38,191 nt of DNA. Source: Rhizobiaceae bacterium (GTDB lineage Bacteria; Pseudomonadota; Alphaproteobacteria; Rhizobiales; Rhizobiaceae). Positions 8,120 through 17,082 of the stretch are shown here, piece by piece. The first letter of the stretch is position 1; every line of letters begins with the position of its first letter. The DNA lies in assembly GCA_023953775.1 (NCBI GenBank), contig JAMLJD010000039.1:1-38191 (forward strand), given 5' to 3'. A program made the translations under genes and the position numbers. Under the pieces are notes generated by a model. That model did not search any database and was not told the DNA's origin. It saw nothing but the letters and a program-made list of their open reading frames with translations.

Positions 8120-8143
8120 AAGGCGCGGGGAAGCCCGCGCCTT
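8120..8143 (-). terminator. Rho-independent terminator of rplS
   Basis: A perfect 10-bp stem (8120-8129 with 8134-8143) encloses a four-base loop. On the minus strand the stem is followed by a run of five T. It lies about 30 bases after the rplS stop and separates the ribosomal operon from the transporter cassette. Confidence 0.9.
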
Positions 8144-8172
8144 TGCCAAAACCGTGAGTGTTGCGGCCGGTG

Positions 8173-8712
8173 CTATTCGGCCTTGGCCTCGGCCTCGGTG
8201 GCGGCCTGCGCCTCGGCAGCCTGCTTTTCGGCGGCTTCCGCGGCTGCCTTCTCGGCGGCCAGGGCCTCGGCGGCGGCGACCTTCTCGGCCTCGATGCGGG
8301 CGCGCTCGTCTGCCAGCGCCTGACGCTCAGCATCGTTCAGCTTGCGGGCGCGAACGCCGGTGTTCTCGGTGATGCGGGCCGACTTGCCGCGACGGTCGCG
8401 CAGATAATAGAGCTTGGCGCGGCGGACCTTGCCGCGACGCACCACCTCGACACCCTCGACCAGCGGCGAATAGACCGGAAAGACGCGCTCCACGCCTTCG
8501 CCGTAGGAAATCTTGCGGACTGTGAAGTTCTCGTGGAGGCCGGCACCGGCGCGGGCGATGCAGACGCCCTCATAGGCCTGAACGCGGGTACGCGTACCCT
8601 CGGTCACGCGGACCTGGACGCGGACGGTGTCGCCGGGCTGGAATTCGGGGAGCTTGCGCTTTTCTTCGATCTTGGCGGCCTGCTCGGCCTCAAGCTGACG
8701 GATGATGTCCAT
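8173..8712 (-). CDS. rplS: 50S ribosomal protein L19
   Basis: L19 sits at the interface of the ribosomal subunits. The first 115 or so residues are a standard L19: [42 protein letters not shown], the [32 protein letters not shown] block. The remaining 60 or so residues are a low-complexity Ala/Glu/Lys helix (repeated [13 protein letters not shown] units) that is absent from E. coli L19; extended L19 tails are known from rhizobial relatives. A GAGGTG ribosome-binding site precedes the ATG. It is the last gene of the rimM-trmD-rplS block and is followed by a strong terminator. Confidence 0.97.
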   Translation of the reverse strand: MDIIRQLEAEQAAKIEEKRKLPEFQPGDTVRVQVRVTEGTRTRVQAYEGVCIARAGAGLHENFTVRKISYGEGVERVFPVYSPLVEGVEVVRRGKVRRAKLYYLRDRRGKSARITENTGVRARKLNDAERQALADERARIEAEKVAAAEALAAEKAAAEAAEKQAAEAQAATEAEAKAE

Positions 8713-8898
8713 CGCTCTTCACCTCTTCTTGTTCTTCGAACAGCCAGAGCGCTCGTCACTCGCCGCGCAGTTCCTTGACCGCCAGGCTATGCATTCCGGC
8801 CGAAGCGGCCACAATACAGGAGCGAATAGTCCGTACTTGTTGACGGGGCCGGGCCTATCCCGGTTCGGGCGGGCTCTTACACTGTTCCCGGGCGGTTG

Positions 8899-9612
8899 TC
8901 ACGTCTCGCCGGCATCTTTTTCGGCGCGCACCCGCGCAAGAAGGTCCGGCCGGCGCGCGGCGGTCAGCGCCAGCGCCTGTTCGTGCCGCCATGCGGCGAC
9001 GCGGGCGTGGTTTCCGCCGGTCAAAACGTCGGGGATCGGCACACCCTCGAAGTCGGCGGGACGCGTGTAGTGGGGATGCTCGAGCAGGCCGTTTTCGAAG
9101 CTTTCTTCAGCTCCGGACGCATCGTTGCCCATGATCCCGGGCAGCAGGCGGACGATCGCGTCGAGCATGACCAGCGCCGCTGGTTCTCCGCCCGACAGGA
9201 TGTAGTCGCCGACCGAAACCTCCTCGAGGCCGCGGGCTTCGATGACGCGCTGGTCGACGCCTTCGAAGCGGCCGCAGACGATGACCGCGCCGGGGCCGGC
9301 GGCAAGCTCGCGCACGCGGCGCTGGTCGAGCGGCCTGCCGCGCGGGCTCATCAAGAGGCGCGGCCTGGCGTCGTCCTTTGGCGCGGCGTGATCGACGGCC
9401 CTGGCGAGGACGTCGGCACGCATGATCATGCCGGCCCCGCCGCCGGCGGGCGTGTCGTCCACCGTGCGGTGGCGATCGGTCGCGAAGTCGCGGATCTGCA
9501 CCGTGTCGAGCGACCAAAGGCCCTTTTCGAGGCCGCGCCCCGCCAGCGAATGACCAAGCGTACCTGGAAACATCTCGGGGTACAGCGTGACGATCGTGGC
9601 GTGGAAGCTCAT
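8899..9612 (-). CDS. trmD: tRNA (guanine-N1-)-methyltransferase
   Basis: TrmD methylates G37 of tRNAs with a G at position 36, using SAM, and prevents +1 frameshifting. The 237 residues include the N-terminal TLYPEMFPG, the [24 protein letters not shown] segment, and the trefoil-knot SAM site with [12 protein letters not shown] and [11 protein letters not shown], then the C-terminal tRNA-binding domain ([21 protein letters not shown]). Its ATG overlaps the rimM stop by four bases (ATGA), which is standard coupling for this pair. Confidence 0.97.
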   Translation of the reverse strand: MSFHATIVTLYPEMFPGTLGHSLAGRGLEKGLWSLDTVQIRDFATDRHRTVDDTPAGGGAGMIMRADVLARAVDHAAPKDDARPRLLMSPRGRPLDQRRVRELAAGPGAVIVCGRFEGVDQRVIEARGLEEVSVGDYILSGGEPAALVMLDAIVRLLPGIMGNDASGAEESFENGLLEHPHYTRPADFEGVPIPDVLTGGNHARVAAWRHEQALALTAARRPDLLARVRAEKDAGET

Positions 9613-10154
9613 GGCGTCTCGTCCGTATCGGGTTCGCCGGCGTCCACAAGCCCCGCAGCGGGCGGGTCGACAAGGATGCGGCCATTCGCAATGTCGACCT
9701 CGGGAACTGCGGCCCGGGTGAAGGGGATCATCACCGCGTGCCGTCCCTTGCCGCCGATCTCGAGAATGTCTCCGGCACCGAAATCATGCAGGGCCAATAC
9801 CTTGCCCCATGACGCCCCGGTGCCGTCGGTGACGGCGAGGCCGATCAGGTCGGCATGCAGATACTCGTCCTCGTCGAGCGTCGCGTCGATCGCGGCGCGG
9901 TCGACAAAAAGCTCGGTCCCGTTCAGCGCCTCGGCCGCCGTTCGGTCGTCGACGCCCCGGAACCGGGTGACGAGGACGTTTTTCTGAAGGCGCGCGCCGA
10001 CGATCTCGAAGGCACGGCCGGTCCGGTCGACGAGCGAGGGATAGCCGGTGAGCGCCAGCGGGTCGTCGGTAAAGGAGCGGACGCGCACTTCGCCCTTGAT
10101 GCCATGGGCCGCGCCGATGACGGCCATCAATACTGGGTTCTTCGGATCGTCCAT
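9609..10154 (-). CDS. rimM: 16S rRNA processing protein RimM
   Basis: RimM binds ribosomal protein S19 and assists maturation of the 30S head. The 181-residue protein has the N-terminal RimM barrel ([21 protein letters not shown], then [24 protein letters not shown]) and the C-terminal PRC-like barrel ([40 protein letters not shown]). It heads the visible rimM-trmD-rplS operon. The usual rpsP is not directly upstream; a divergent recombinase gene is there instead, about 120 bases away. Confidence 0.96.
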   Translation of the reverse strand: MDDPKNPVLMAVIGAAHGIKGEVRVRSFTDDPLALTGYPSLVDRTGRAFEIVGARLQKNVLVTRFRGVDDRTAAEALNGTELFVDRAAIDATLDEDEYLHADLIGLAVTDGTGASWGKVLALHDFGAGDILEIGGKGRHAVMIPFTRAAVPEVDIANGRILVDPPAAGLVDAGEPDTDETP

Positions 10155-10273
10155 CGCGCCTTTCCGCCGGTTGGCGGTGGATTAGCCCCGGCGACGGCGC
10201 ATTTCAACTCGGCCTTCACGCGATGCTAACCACGTGCGCGCATGCTGGCGGGCACGATACCCGATAGGCACCC

Positions 10274-11212
10274 ATGCAGGACTTCCTCGTTCACGGCCGC
10301 GACGACCTTATCCGAGCCCGCCAGACGTGGCTGCAGTGTCTTGCGCGCGAGCGCCGGCTGGCGCCGCTGACCGTCGAGGCCTATGAGCGCGACACGCGCC
10401 AGTTCATGCAGTTCCTCACCGGTCATCTTGGCGGACCGCCCGGCATTTCCGATATCGCGCAGCTTCGGCCGGCGGATCTGCGCGCTTTCCTCGCTTCCAG
10501 AAGGCAAGGGGGGGCCGGTGCGCGCACGCTGGGGCGCGGCCTTGCCGGCATCCGGTCGCTGCTCAAACATCTCGAGCGGGCCGGGCTCGTGAATGCCGCC
10601 GGCGCAGGCGCGCTGCGGGCGCCACGCCAGCCAAAATCGCTGCCGAAGCCGCTGACCGCTCCCGACGCGCGCCGTGTCGTCTCGGCGTCCGAGCAACTCG
10701 CCGAGGAGCCCTGGGTAGCGGCGCGCAATGCTGCGGTTCTGACGCTGCTTTACGGCTGCGGGCTGCGCATTTCCGAAGCGCTGGCCCTGACGGGCGAGGA
10801 TTTCGGCGACCGGGCGCACCGAAGCCTCCGGGTCAAGGGAAAGGGCGGCAAGACGCGGATCGTCCCGCTGCTGGCGGCCGCACACCAGGCGGTGGCCGAA
10901 TATCGCAGGCTGTGTCCGTTCCACATTCCAGCCGACGGAACGCTGTTTCTCGGAGCGCGCGGCGGCCAGCTGCAGCCGGCCATCATCCAGCGCGAGATGA
11001 AGAAACTGCGTTCTGCGCTCAATCTGCCGGAAACGGCAACGCCGCACGCGCTTCGGCATTCCTTCGCGACGCATCTTCTCGGCCGGGGCGGCGACCTTCG
11101 CGCCATCCAGGAGCTTCTGGGCCATGCGAGCCTGTCGACCACCCAGATCTATACCGGTGTCGACACTTCCCGGCTGCTCGATATCTACGACGCCGCGCAT
11201 CCCCGCGCATAA
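10274..11212 (+). CDS. xerC: Tyrosine recombinase, XerC-like
   Basis: The 312-residue length, N-terminal SAM-like core-binding domain (LIRARQTWLQCLARERRLAPLTVEAYERD) and C-terminal catalytic domain fit XerC. With XerD it resolves chromosome dimers at dif. All catalytic residues are present: R165 in GCGLRISEAL, K190 in the VKGKGGK turn, H258 and R261 in HALRHSF, H284 in LLGHASLSTTQ and nucleophile Y293 in TQIYT. The protein has the compact host-type arrangement rather than the extra domains of phage integrases. XerD cannot be ruled out from sequence alone. There is no sign of a linked mobile element. Confidence 0.9.
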   Translation: MQDFLVHGRDDLIRARQTWLQCLARERRLAPLTVEAYERDTRQFMQFLTGHLGGPPGISDIAQLRPADLRAFLASRRQGGAGARTLGRGLAGIRSLLKHLERAGLVNAAGAGALRAPRQPKSLPKPLTAPDARRVVSASEQLAEEPWVAARNAAVLTLLYGCGLRISEALALTGEDFGDRAHRSLRVKGKGGKTRIVPLLAAAHQAVAEYRRLCPFHIPADGTLFLGARGGQLQPAIIQREMKKLRSALNLPETATPHALRHSFATHLLGRGGDLRAIQELLGHASLSTTQIYTGVDTSRLLDIYDAAHPRA

Positions 11213-11235
11213 AAGCGTCGATGCGGTGCGACTAC

Positions 11236-11281
11236 CGCTTGCGGACAAAAAATTGGATCAGTATCATTAATTGGACAAGCG
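11236..11281. promoter_or_regulatory. Repeat-rich leader upstream of the dgcN-like gene
   Basis: CGCTTG at 11236-11241 and CAAGCG at 11276-11281 form an inverted repeat. Inside it lie two direct copies of AATTGGA (11251-11257 and 11269-11275) 18 bases apart in otherwise AT-rich sequence. This looks like a regulator-binding region for the DUF1611/MFS pair. No regulator gene is adjacent. Confidence 0.35.
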
Positions 11282-11348
11282 CCGGTCGCGGAGCGCGTTC
11301 CGCTTGTTTTTTGGGTTTGGTCCCGATGGAGCATTGTGCAAGAAAACC

Positions 11349-12353
11349 ATGGTGGAGATCGCACCGCCCTATCTGCTGTTCATCGGGGACGTTCACGATG
11401 CGCTCGCGGCCAAGACCGCGCAGGGCATCGTCGACTGGCGGCCCGAACGCTGCATCGGACAGTTCAAGCTGCCGAACTGCAAAGCCGATCTGGGCATTCC
11501 CCTCATGTCGATCGGCGAGGCGGCCCGCCAGGGCGCGCGTACCATGGTGATCGGTGTGGCCAGCGCCGGCGGGGCGATCCCGTCGCATTGGGTTCCGCAC
11601 ATCGTCGAGGCGATCGACGCGGGCATGGATGTCGCGTGCGGGATGCATGACCGGCTGTCGTCGATTCCCGAGATCGCCGAAGCAGCCAGTGCCAGAGGGC
11701 GGCAGTTGCACGACGTGCGGCACAGCACGATCCGGTTCCAGACCGGCAAGGGCGCGAAGCGGAGCGGCAAGCGGCTTCTCACGGTGGGGACCGACTGTTC
11801 GGTCGGCAAGAAGTACACGGTCCTCGCACTTGAAAAGGAATTGCAGGCGCGGGGCGTCGACGCGGATTTCAGAGCCACCGGGCAGACCGGAATCTTCATC
11901 GCCGGACGCGGCGTCGCGGTCGACGCGGTGGTGAGCGATTTCATATCCGGCGCAGTGGAGTGGCTCGCACCGGCGGGTTCGGACGACCACTGGGACCTTA
12001 TCGAGGGGCAGGGCTCGTTGTTTCACCCGTCCTTCGCGGGCGTGAGCCTCGGGCTGCTCCACGGCGCGCAGCCCGACCTCTTCGTGGTCTGCCACGAACC
12101 GACGCGCACAACGATGCGCGGCGTCGCACACCCTCTGCCGACCATCGGCGAGGTGATCGACCTGACCGTGCGCTGCGGGCAATTGACCAACCCGGACATC
12201 CGCTGCATCGGCATCGCGGTCAACACGCAGGCCTACGAGGAGAGCGAGGCGAGAACCTATCTCGAAAAGACTGCCGGCGAGTACGGGTTGCCGGCGACCG
12301 ATCCGGTGCGTTTCGGCATGTCGGCAATCGCCGACGCCATGCTCCGTGAGTAG
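11349..12353 (+). CDS. DUF1611 protein, DgcN-like (D-glutamate catabolism family)
   Basis: The 334-residue protein begins PPYLLFIGDVHDALAAKTAQG, continues with GQFKLPNCKADLGIP and VIGVASAGG, and has a P-loop-like segment TVGTDCSVGKKYT followed by TGQTGIFIAGRGVAVDAVVSDF and IEGQGSLFHP. These match the DUF1611 family. Its member DgcN takes part in D-amino-acid (D-glutamate) catabolism, usually with an enolase-superfamily partner, DgcA. Here no DgcA gene follows; an MFS transporter does. The substrate is therefore inferred loosely as a D-amino acid or acidic metabolite. The start at 11349 matches the usual family N-terminus; the frame is open to 11271 but that extension looks unrelated. The ribosome-binding site is weak. 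Confidence 0.85.
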   Translation: MVEIAPPYLLFIGDVHDALAAKTAQGIVDWRPERCIGQFKLPNCKADLGIPLMSIGEAARQGARTMVIGVASAGGAIPSHWVPHIVEAIDAGMDVACGMHDRLSSIPEIAEAASARGRQLHDVRHSTIRFQTGKGAKRSGKRLLTVGTDCSVGKKYTVLALEKELQARGVDADFRATGQTGIFIAGRGVAVDAVVSDFISGAVEWLAPAGSDDHWDLIEGQGSLFHPSFAGVSLGLLHGAQPDLFVVCHEPTRTTMRGVAHPLPTIGEVIDLTVRCGQLTNPDIRCIGIAVNTQAYEESEARTYLEKTAGEYGLPATDPVRFGMSAIADAMLRE

Positions 12354-12416
12354 ACACCACAACCCGGCGCGCAGCGTCGCGAAGCACCGCGTTTCCAACG
12401 ACGATCGGATACCGCA

Positions 12417-13619
12417 TTGAGCTACTATCCCCGTTTTGCCACGGCCCTTCTGGGAACCAATATCGCGCGGGGCGCCTATGTCGTGGGTGTGTCATGGACG
12501 GCCCTGTCGGCCGACAACGAAATGGCCGCTGTCGGGCAGGTGCTGCTCGCCGCGCATCTGGCCACCTTCTTTCTCAGTCCCTATGTCGGCGGCATTATCG
12601 ACCGCCGCGACCGGCGCATGTGCGCGTCCGTGGCGAGCGTGTGGGCGGTGCTGGTCTTCGGCGGCCTGGCGCTGCTGTGCGCGGAGTTTCCGGACTATGT
12701 CACGACGGCATCCCTGCTGGTGTTTTCCTTCTGCGCGGCGCTGGCGGCGCTGTTCGTCGGGCCATCGGAGGATGCGGTGATCCAGGCGCTGACCCCGAAG
12801 GAAGAGCGGCACCGCATCGGCGCCCAGCTCAACATCCTCAGGCAGGCCGGCATGGTTACCGGCGCCGGGCTCGCCGGGTGGCTCGTGGCGGAGTGGGGAT
12901 CGGCCACGGCCTTCGCGCTGTGTGCTGCAGGCTCGCTCGTGTCGGCGGTCGTCATCCTCGCCCTGCCCAAGGTCAAGACGGTGCAAAGCCCGAACGCCAT
13001 CGGACGATGGGCATCCATCGCGGAAGGGCTGAAGCTGCTGTCGACCGGCTCCGGCCTTGCCACGGCGCTGATCGTGGCGGCGTTCGCCGTTTCGGTCGGG
13101 CAGGTCACCAATGCGCTCTTGCCGGCCTTCATCAAGCTCGAGCTCGGACAGGGAAGCGGCCTCTACGGAGCCGCGGACGCTGCCTGGTCGGTCGGTGCGC
13201 TGGCTGCGGCTTTCCTGACCGGGCTCTATCTGCGCCGCAGGTCGGAGCCGCCCAACGAGATCGCTCTGCTCGCCATCCTCGGCCTGTGCAACATCCTCTT
13301 CGCCCTTACCGCGCATACGGCAACGGTGGTGGCGATGCACGCGGTCCTCGGGGCGAGCTTCTCGCTGGTCAAGGTGGTGGCGGACGGGCGCATCATGATG
13401 CTGACCCCGACCGAATATATGGGCCGGGTCAGGAGCAATCTCGCCTCGCTGACCAGCTTCGTCGCGATCGGCATCTATATCGCGCCGACGCTGCTGCAAG
13501 GCATTTCCGCGCAGTCGCTCTACATCGCCTGGGGCGGGTTGGTGATCGTGCTGAGCATCGGCCTGCTGCTGATGCGGCAGGTCGCCGCCCGGCGTTCGGC
13601 GGAAGGATTGATGCGCTAG
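12417..13619 (+). CDS. MFS transporter, EntS/MFS_3-like
   Basis: The 400-residue protein has about 12 membrane helices and the MFS loop signature in GGIIDRRDRRMCA after helix 2. The closing RRSAEGLMR is cytoplasmic. The sequence is closest in style to the MFS_3 group (enterobactin exporter EntS-like), which mostly exports small molecules. The start is assigned to TTG 12417 (leading SYYPRFATALLG) because no ATG precedes the first helix; GGAT lies upstream at acceptable spacing. It follows the DUF1611 gene by 63 bases on the same strand and is probably co-transcribed, suggesting import or export of the related compound. Confidence 0.85.
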   Translation: MSYYPRFATALLGTNIARGAYVVGVSWTALSADNEMAAVGQVLLAAHLATFFLSPYVGGIIDRRDRRMCASVASVWAVLVFGGLALLCAEFPDYVTTASLLVFSFCAALAALFVGPSEDAVIQALTPKEERHRIGAQLNILRQAGMVTGAGLAGWLVAEWGSATAFALCAAGSLVSAVVILALPKVKTVQSPNAIGRWASIAEGLKLLSTGSGLATALIVAAFAVSVGQVTNALLPAFIKLELGQGSGLYGAADAAWSVGALAAAFLTGLYLRRRSEPPNEIALLAILGLCNILFALTAHTATVVAMHAVLGASFSLVKVVADGRIMMLTPTEYMGRVRSNLASLTSFVAIGIYIAPTLLQGISAQSLYIAWGGLVIVLSIGLLLMRQVAARRSAEGLMR

Positions 13620-13765
13620 CGTAGCGATCGACGCATTTTTGCGGATGCCGCGCGAGCTCACGGGGCCGCGACAGGCGCTGGCGTGCAGGGTTCCCTCCGT
13701 GCGCTCGAGCGAATTGCGCCGGCCCGATTAACGGATTCGCCGCATTTTTACGCTACGCGTGCGGC

Positions 13766-14833
13766 ATGAAACGCATCAGGATCATTGCCGACAAGGCCGC
13801 CGATACCTCGCTTGTGCTGCTCGCGGGCGCGCATCTGATGGTCCTTGCCGTCTTCCTGGCCACGCTCATCGCGGCGACGTCTCAGGCCCGCGGCGACGAG
13901 ATGCCCGAATGCAAGGGACAGGATATCGTCGCCGAGCTCGCGCGGGACGACCCGGCGCTACTGCGCACGATCAAGGCCGAGGCCGCCGAAACGCAGAACG
14001 GACAAGGCCTGCTGTGGAAGATCGAGAAGGACGGCCTGGCGCCGTCCTTTCTGTTCGGCACGATGCACATGACCGATCCGCGCGTCACCGAACTGACGCC
14101 GGAGGCGAAGGGCGCGTTCGACGCGTCGTCGACTGTCGTCATCGAAACGACCGACGTGCTCGACGAGACGAAGGCGATGGCGGCGATGCTCGCCAAGCCG
14201 GAGCTGATGCTGTTCACCGACGGAACCAAATGGCCGTCGCTCCTGTCCGACGAAGACCGGGCGCTGGCGACGAAGGCGCTCGCCGAGCGCGGCATACCGA
14301 TCCAGACGGTCCAGACCATGAAGCCATGGATCCTGTCGGCGATGGTTGCGCTGCCGGCCTGCGAGATCGCGCGCAAGACCGGCGGCGCGCCGGTGCTCGA
14401 CATCAAGCTGGCGCAGGACGCCGAGGCGAACGGAAAGGCCGTCGCCGGGCTGGAAACGGTCGGCGAACAGCTCGAGGCGATGGCCTCGCTTCCGCTGGAG
14501 TTCCACCTCGAAGGGCTGGTCGAGACGCTGCGGCTGGGCGACCGGATCGACGACGTGATCGAGACGATGATCGTGCTCTACGAACACGCCGACACGGGCA
14601 CGCTGTGGCCGCTGTTCCGGGCCGTGCTCCCGCCGAGCGACGGCGGCGAAAGCTATGCCGCCTTCGAGAAGGCGATGATCACCAGCCGCAACGCCGTGAT
14701 GGCAGAACGGGCGCTGCCGATGATCGAGAAGGGCAGCGCCTTCATCGCCGTCGGCGCGCTGCACCTTCCAGGGCCGGACGGGCTCGTCGAGAAGTTCCGA
14801 GATAACGGTTTTACCGTGACGCGGGCCGACTGA
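13766..14833 (+). CDS. TraB/GumN family protein
   Basis: The 355-residue protein has a long N-terminal hydrophobic segment (about residues 15-37, followed by SQARGDEMPEC), either a signal anchor or an extended signal peptide. The TraB/GumN domain starts near residue 82. The two conserved family motifs are visible: FGTMH (H101), which lies near the start of the domain, and GALHLPGPDGL near the C-terminus. TraB-like proteins are related to metal-dependent proteases of the Tiki type, with paired GxxH motifs that could bind metal. The bacterial GumN group remains poorly characterised. The protein is expected in the periplasm. It is separated from the MFS gene by about 145 bases in which I see no feature. 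Confidence 0.88.
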   Translation: MKRIRIIADKAADTSLVLLAGAHLMVLAVFLATLIAATSQARGDEMPECKGQDIVAELARDDPALLRTIKAEAAETQNGQGLLWKIEKDGLAPSFLFGTMHMTDPRVTELTPEAKGAFDASSTVVIETTDVLDETKAMAAMLAKPELMLFTDGTKWPSLLSDEDRALATKALAERGIPIQTVQTMKPWILSAMVALPACEIARKTGGAPVLDIKLAQDAEANGKAVAGLETVGEQLEAMASLPLEFHLEGLVETLRLGDRIDDVIETMIVLYEHADTGTLWPLFRAVLPPSDGGESYAAFEKAMITSRNAVMAERALPMIEKGSAFIAVGALHLPGPDGLVEKFRDNGFTVTRAD

Positions 14834-14908
14834 CCGGTTCACGGAAAGCGTGATTGGCCGGCCCGGGCCGCGGCTGCTATCATCGCGGGACAATCGAAGG
14901 AGACGAGC

Positions 14909-15109
14909 ATGCGGATTCTGCTGACTGCTTTCGCATTTGCCGGCCTTGCCTCTTCGGCCGCGATTGCCTGCCCGGCGCATTCCAATCACGAGGCATCCGT
15001 CGACGAGTCTATGACCGTTGCGAGCATAGCCGAAGACCAGAAGATGTCGGAGCCCGACGCGGCCGTTGTCGACACGGAACCCGCGCCAGCGGCCGAGGCC
15101 GAGGAATAG
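14909..15109 (+). CDS. Small secreted acidic protein of unknown function
   Basis: The 66-residue product has a clear signal peptide (MRILLTAFAFAGLASSAAIA, then CPAHSNHE) and an acidic, Ala/Pro/Glu-rich mature part ending in AEAEE. GAAGGAGACGAG before the ATG is a good ribosome-binding site. The cysteine directly after AIA might be lipidated, but the -3 to -1 residues fit a signal peptidase I site as well. I recognise no family. It ends at a strong terminator, which supports it being an expressed gene. Confidence 0.7.
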   Translation: MRILLTAFAFAGLASSAAIACPAHSNHEASVDESMTVASIAEDQKMSEPDAAVVDTEPAPAAEAEE

Positions 15110-15171
15110 CAGAGCGGCGCGGGCGGCAGGGCCGCCGCCGCCATTTTCAAACCTTCACGAGGGAACGACTG

Positions 15172-15199
15172 GCGCGTGCCGAGCGGCACGCGCTTTTTT
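15172..15199 (+). terminator. Rho-independent terminator after the small secreted protein
   Basis: A perfect 9-bp GC-rich stem (15172-15180 with 15185-15193) with loop GAGC is followed by six T. It lies about 60 bases after the stop of the 66-residue gene and just before the convergent lpd stop. Confidence 0.92.
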
Positions 15200-15207
15200 G
15201 TCTGTTT

Positions 15208-16620
15208 CTAGATATGTATCGCCTGGGCGAAGGTGGCGAGTGCCGCCTCCTTGACCGCTTCCGACATCGTCGGGTGGGCGTGGCAGGTGCGGGCGAGATC
15301 CTCCGACGAGCCGCCGAACTCCATCAGAACGGCCGCCTCGTGGATCATCTCGCCGGCGCCGAAGCCGACAATGTGCACGCCGAGCACGCGATCGGTGGCC
15401 TTGTCGGCCAGAACCTTCACGAAACCGTCGGTCTTGAGCATCGCGCGCGCGCGCCCGTTGGCGGTGAAGGGGAACTTGCCGGCCTTGTAGTCGACGCCGG
15501 CCTTTTTCAGCTCTTCCTCGGTCTTGCCGACCGAGGCGACTTCGGGGCTGGTGTAGACCACGCCGGGGATGACGTCATAGTTCACGTGGCCGGCCTGTCC
15601 GGCGATGATCTCGGCAACCGCGACGCCCTCGTCCTCGGCCTTGTGGGCGAGCATCGGGCCGGCAACGACGTCGCCGATCGCGTAAATGCCCTCGACATTG
15701 GTGCGCAGGTGTCCGTCCGTCTTGACCCGACCGCGCTCGTCGAGGGCAACGCCCGCCTCCTCCAGGCCGAGGCCGGCGGTGTAAGGCTTGCGGCCTGTGG
15801 CGACCAGCACTACGTCGGCCTCGACGGTTTCCGCATCGCCACCCTTCACCGGCTCGAAGGTGACGGTAGCGCCCTTCTTCGCCTTCTCCACGCCGGTGAC
15901 CTTGGCGCCGAGCTTGAAGGTCATGCCCTGCTTGCCGAGCATGCGCTGGAACTGCTTGGCGACCTCGCCGTCCATGCCGCCAAGGATCGTGTCGAGATAC
16001 TCGACCACGGTGACCTTTGAGCCGAGACGCGCCCAGACCGACCCGAGTTCGAGGCCGATCACGCCGCCGCCAACGACCACCAGATGTTCCGGCGCCTTGG
16101 CGAGTTCGAGTGCGCCGGCGGACGAGACGATCACCTTCTCGTCGAACTTGACCTCGACACCGGGAATGCCCGCGACGTCCGATCCCGTGGCGATGACGAT
16201 GTTCTTGGTGGCAAGGTCGGTGTCCTTGCCGTCCTCGCCCTTGACCACGACCTTGCCGGCGCCGGCGATGCGGCCTTCGCCCGGATAGGTGTCGATCTTG
16301 TTCTTCTTCATCAGGAAGACGAGACCCTTGGTGTTCTGCTCGACCACCTGGTCCTTGTGTGCCATCATCTTCTTGATGTTCGCCTTCGGCTTGCCGACCT
16401 CGACGCCGAGCGCGTCGAAGGAATGCTCGGCCTCCATCAGCATCTCGGAGGCGTGAAGGAGCGCCTTGGAAGGGATGCAGCCGATGTTCACGCAGGTGCC
16501 GCCATAGGTCGAGCGCTTCTCCACGATCGCCGTCTTCAGGCCGAGCTGGGCCGCCTTGATGGCGCAGACATAGCCGCCGGGGCCGGCGCCGATCACGATG
16601 ACGTCGTAGGTGGTGGACAT
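15208..16620 (-). CDS. lpd: Dihydrolipoamide dehydrogenase (E3)
   Basis: E3 reoxidises dihydrolipoamide with NAD+ in the 2-oxoglutarate dehydrogenase and related complexes. The 470 residues contain the FAD-binding [10 protein letters not shown], the redox pair C43/C48 in [13 protein letters not shown], a second nucleotide-binding motif [19 protein letters not shown], the second FAD motif YAIGDVV, and the C-terminal HAHPTMSE with the catalytic His-Glu dyad. It is the last gene of the mdh-suc cluster, which argues that it serves the 2-oxoglutarate dehydrogenase complex. The frame is intact. Confidence 0.97.
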   Translation of the reverse strand: MSTTYDVIVIGAGPGGYVCAIKAAQLGLKTAIVEKRSTYGGTCVNIGCIPSKALLHASEMLMEAEHSFDALGVEVGKPKANIKKMMAHKDQVVEQNTKGLVFLMKKNKIDTYPGEGRIAGAGKVVVKGEDGKDTDLATKNIVIATGSDVAGIPGVEVKFDEKVIVSSAGALELAKAPEHLVVVGGGVIGLELGSVWARLGSKVTVVEYLDTILGGMDGEVAKQFQRMLGKQGMTFKLGAKVTGVEKAKKGATVTFEPVKGGDAETVEADVVLVATGRKPYTAGLGLEEAGVALDERGRVKTDGHLRTNVEGIYAIGDVVAGPMLAHKAEDEGVAVAEIIAGQAGHVNYDVIPGVVYTSPEVASVGKTEEELKKAGVDYKAGKFPFTANGRARAMLKTDGFVKVLADKATDRVLGVHIVGFGAGEMIHEAAVLMEFGGSSEDLARTCHAHPTMSEAVKEAALATFAQAIHI

Positions 16621-16642
16621 GGAGACTTAACCTTTCGTTCGT

Positions 16643-17074
16643 TCAGCCGTTGGCGACAAGCCGCCACAAGAGGATGACGATGCCGATCGCGCTGGCGTTC
16701 CAGATCAGGGTCCGGACCCAGACAAGCCCTGCCAGATAAGCGGGGAGATACGCGAGGCGGCACCAAAAATAAAGGGCGGCGCCGACGGCGGAATAGCTGT
16801 CATGCGATTTCGTGACCTCGATCGCCAGAACCAGCGCCGCGAAGGCCGGGAAGGTCTCGAGATAGTTCCTGAAGGCTCGCGCGGCGCGGCCGGCGATCGC
16901 GACGGGCTCGGGTTCTTCGTCGCGCGGCCCGACGGTGAAACGGTTGCCGACCTGGGCCTTGTAGGTGAAGGATTGCACCGACAGGTGGACGAGAAGCAAA
17001 AGGACGGAGAGCGCCAGATAGGCCATCTCGACACTCAACGAGGGGATCAGCGCGCTTGCCGCTCGCGGCTCCAT
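16643..17074 (-). CDS. MAPEG-family membrane protein
   Basis: The 143-residue protein has four hydrophobic segments (about residues 17-37, 75-95, 100-120 and 124-141). The MAPEG pattern is visible: GNRFTVGPRDE, then RAARAFRNYLETFPAFAALVLA. MAPEG proteins are four-helix membrane enzymes linked to glutathione and eicosanoid metabolism in eukaryotes; in bacteria most have no assigned reaction. It starts eight bases after the SDR stop and ends 22 bases before lpd, so it is within the operon. Its role beside TCA genes is unclear. Confidence 0.88.
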   Translation of the reverse strand: MEPRAASALIPSLSVEMAYLALSVLLLLVHLSVQSFTYKAQVGNRFTVGPRDEEPEPVAIAGRAARAFRNYLETFPAFAALVLAIEVTKSHDSYSAVGAALYFWCRLAYLPAYLAGLVWVRTLIWNASAIGIVILLWRLVANG

Positions 17075-17082
17075 GTCCGGCG

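Noticed and set aside
6693..8333. A single 546-codon frame joining the GNAT enzyme with upstream sequence
   Set aside because: Only its C-terminal 167 codons look like a protein; the rest is antiphase to the binding protein gene and Arg/Pro-rich.
8798..8810. Terminator between trmD and rplS
   Set aside because: The 5-bp GGCCG/CGGCC stem with a three-base loop lacks a T-tract and is too weak to call in GC-rich DNA.
10274..11212. XerC-like recombinase as a phage or integron integrase
   Set aside because: Its length and domain layout are those of the host Xer proteins and there are no att repeats or phage genes around.
12494..13624. Alternative plus-strand frame inside the MFS transporter gene
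   Set aside because: The +1-shifted frame gives an Arg/Gly/Ala-rich product, whereas the chosen frame gives twelve clean membrane helices.
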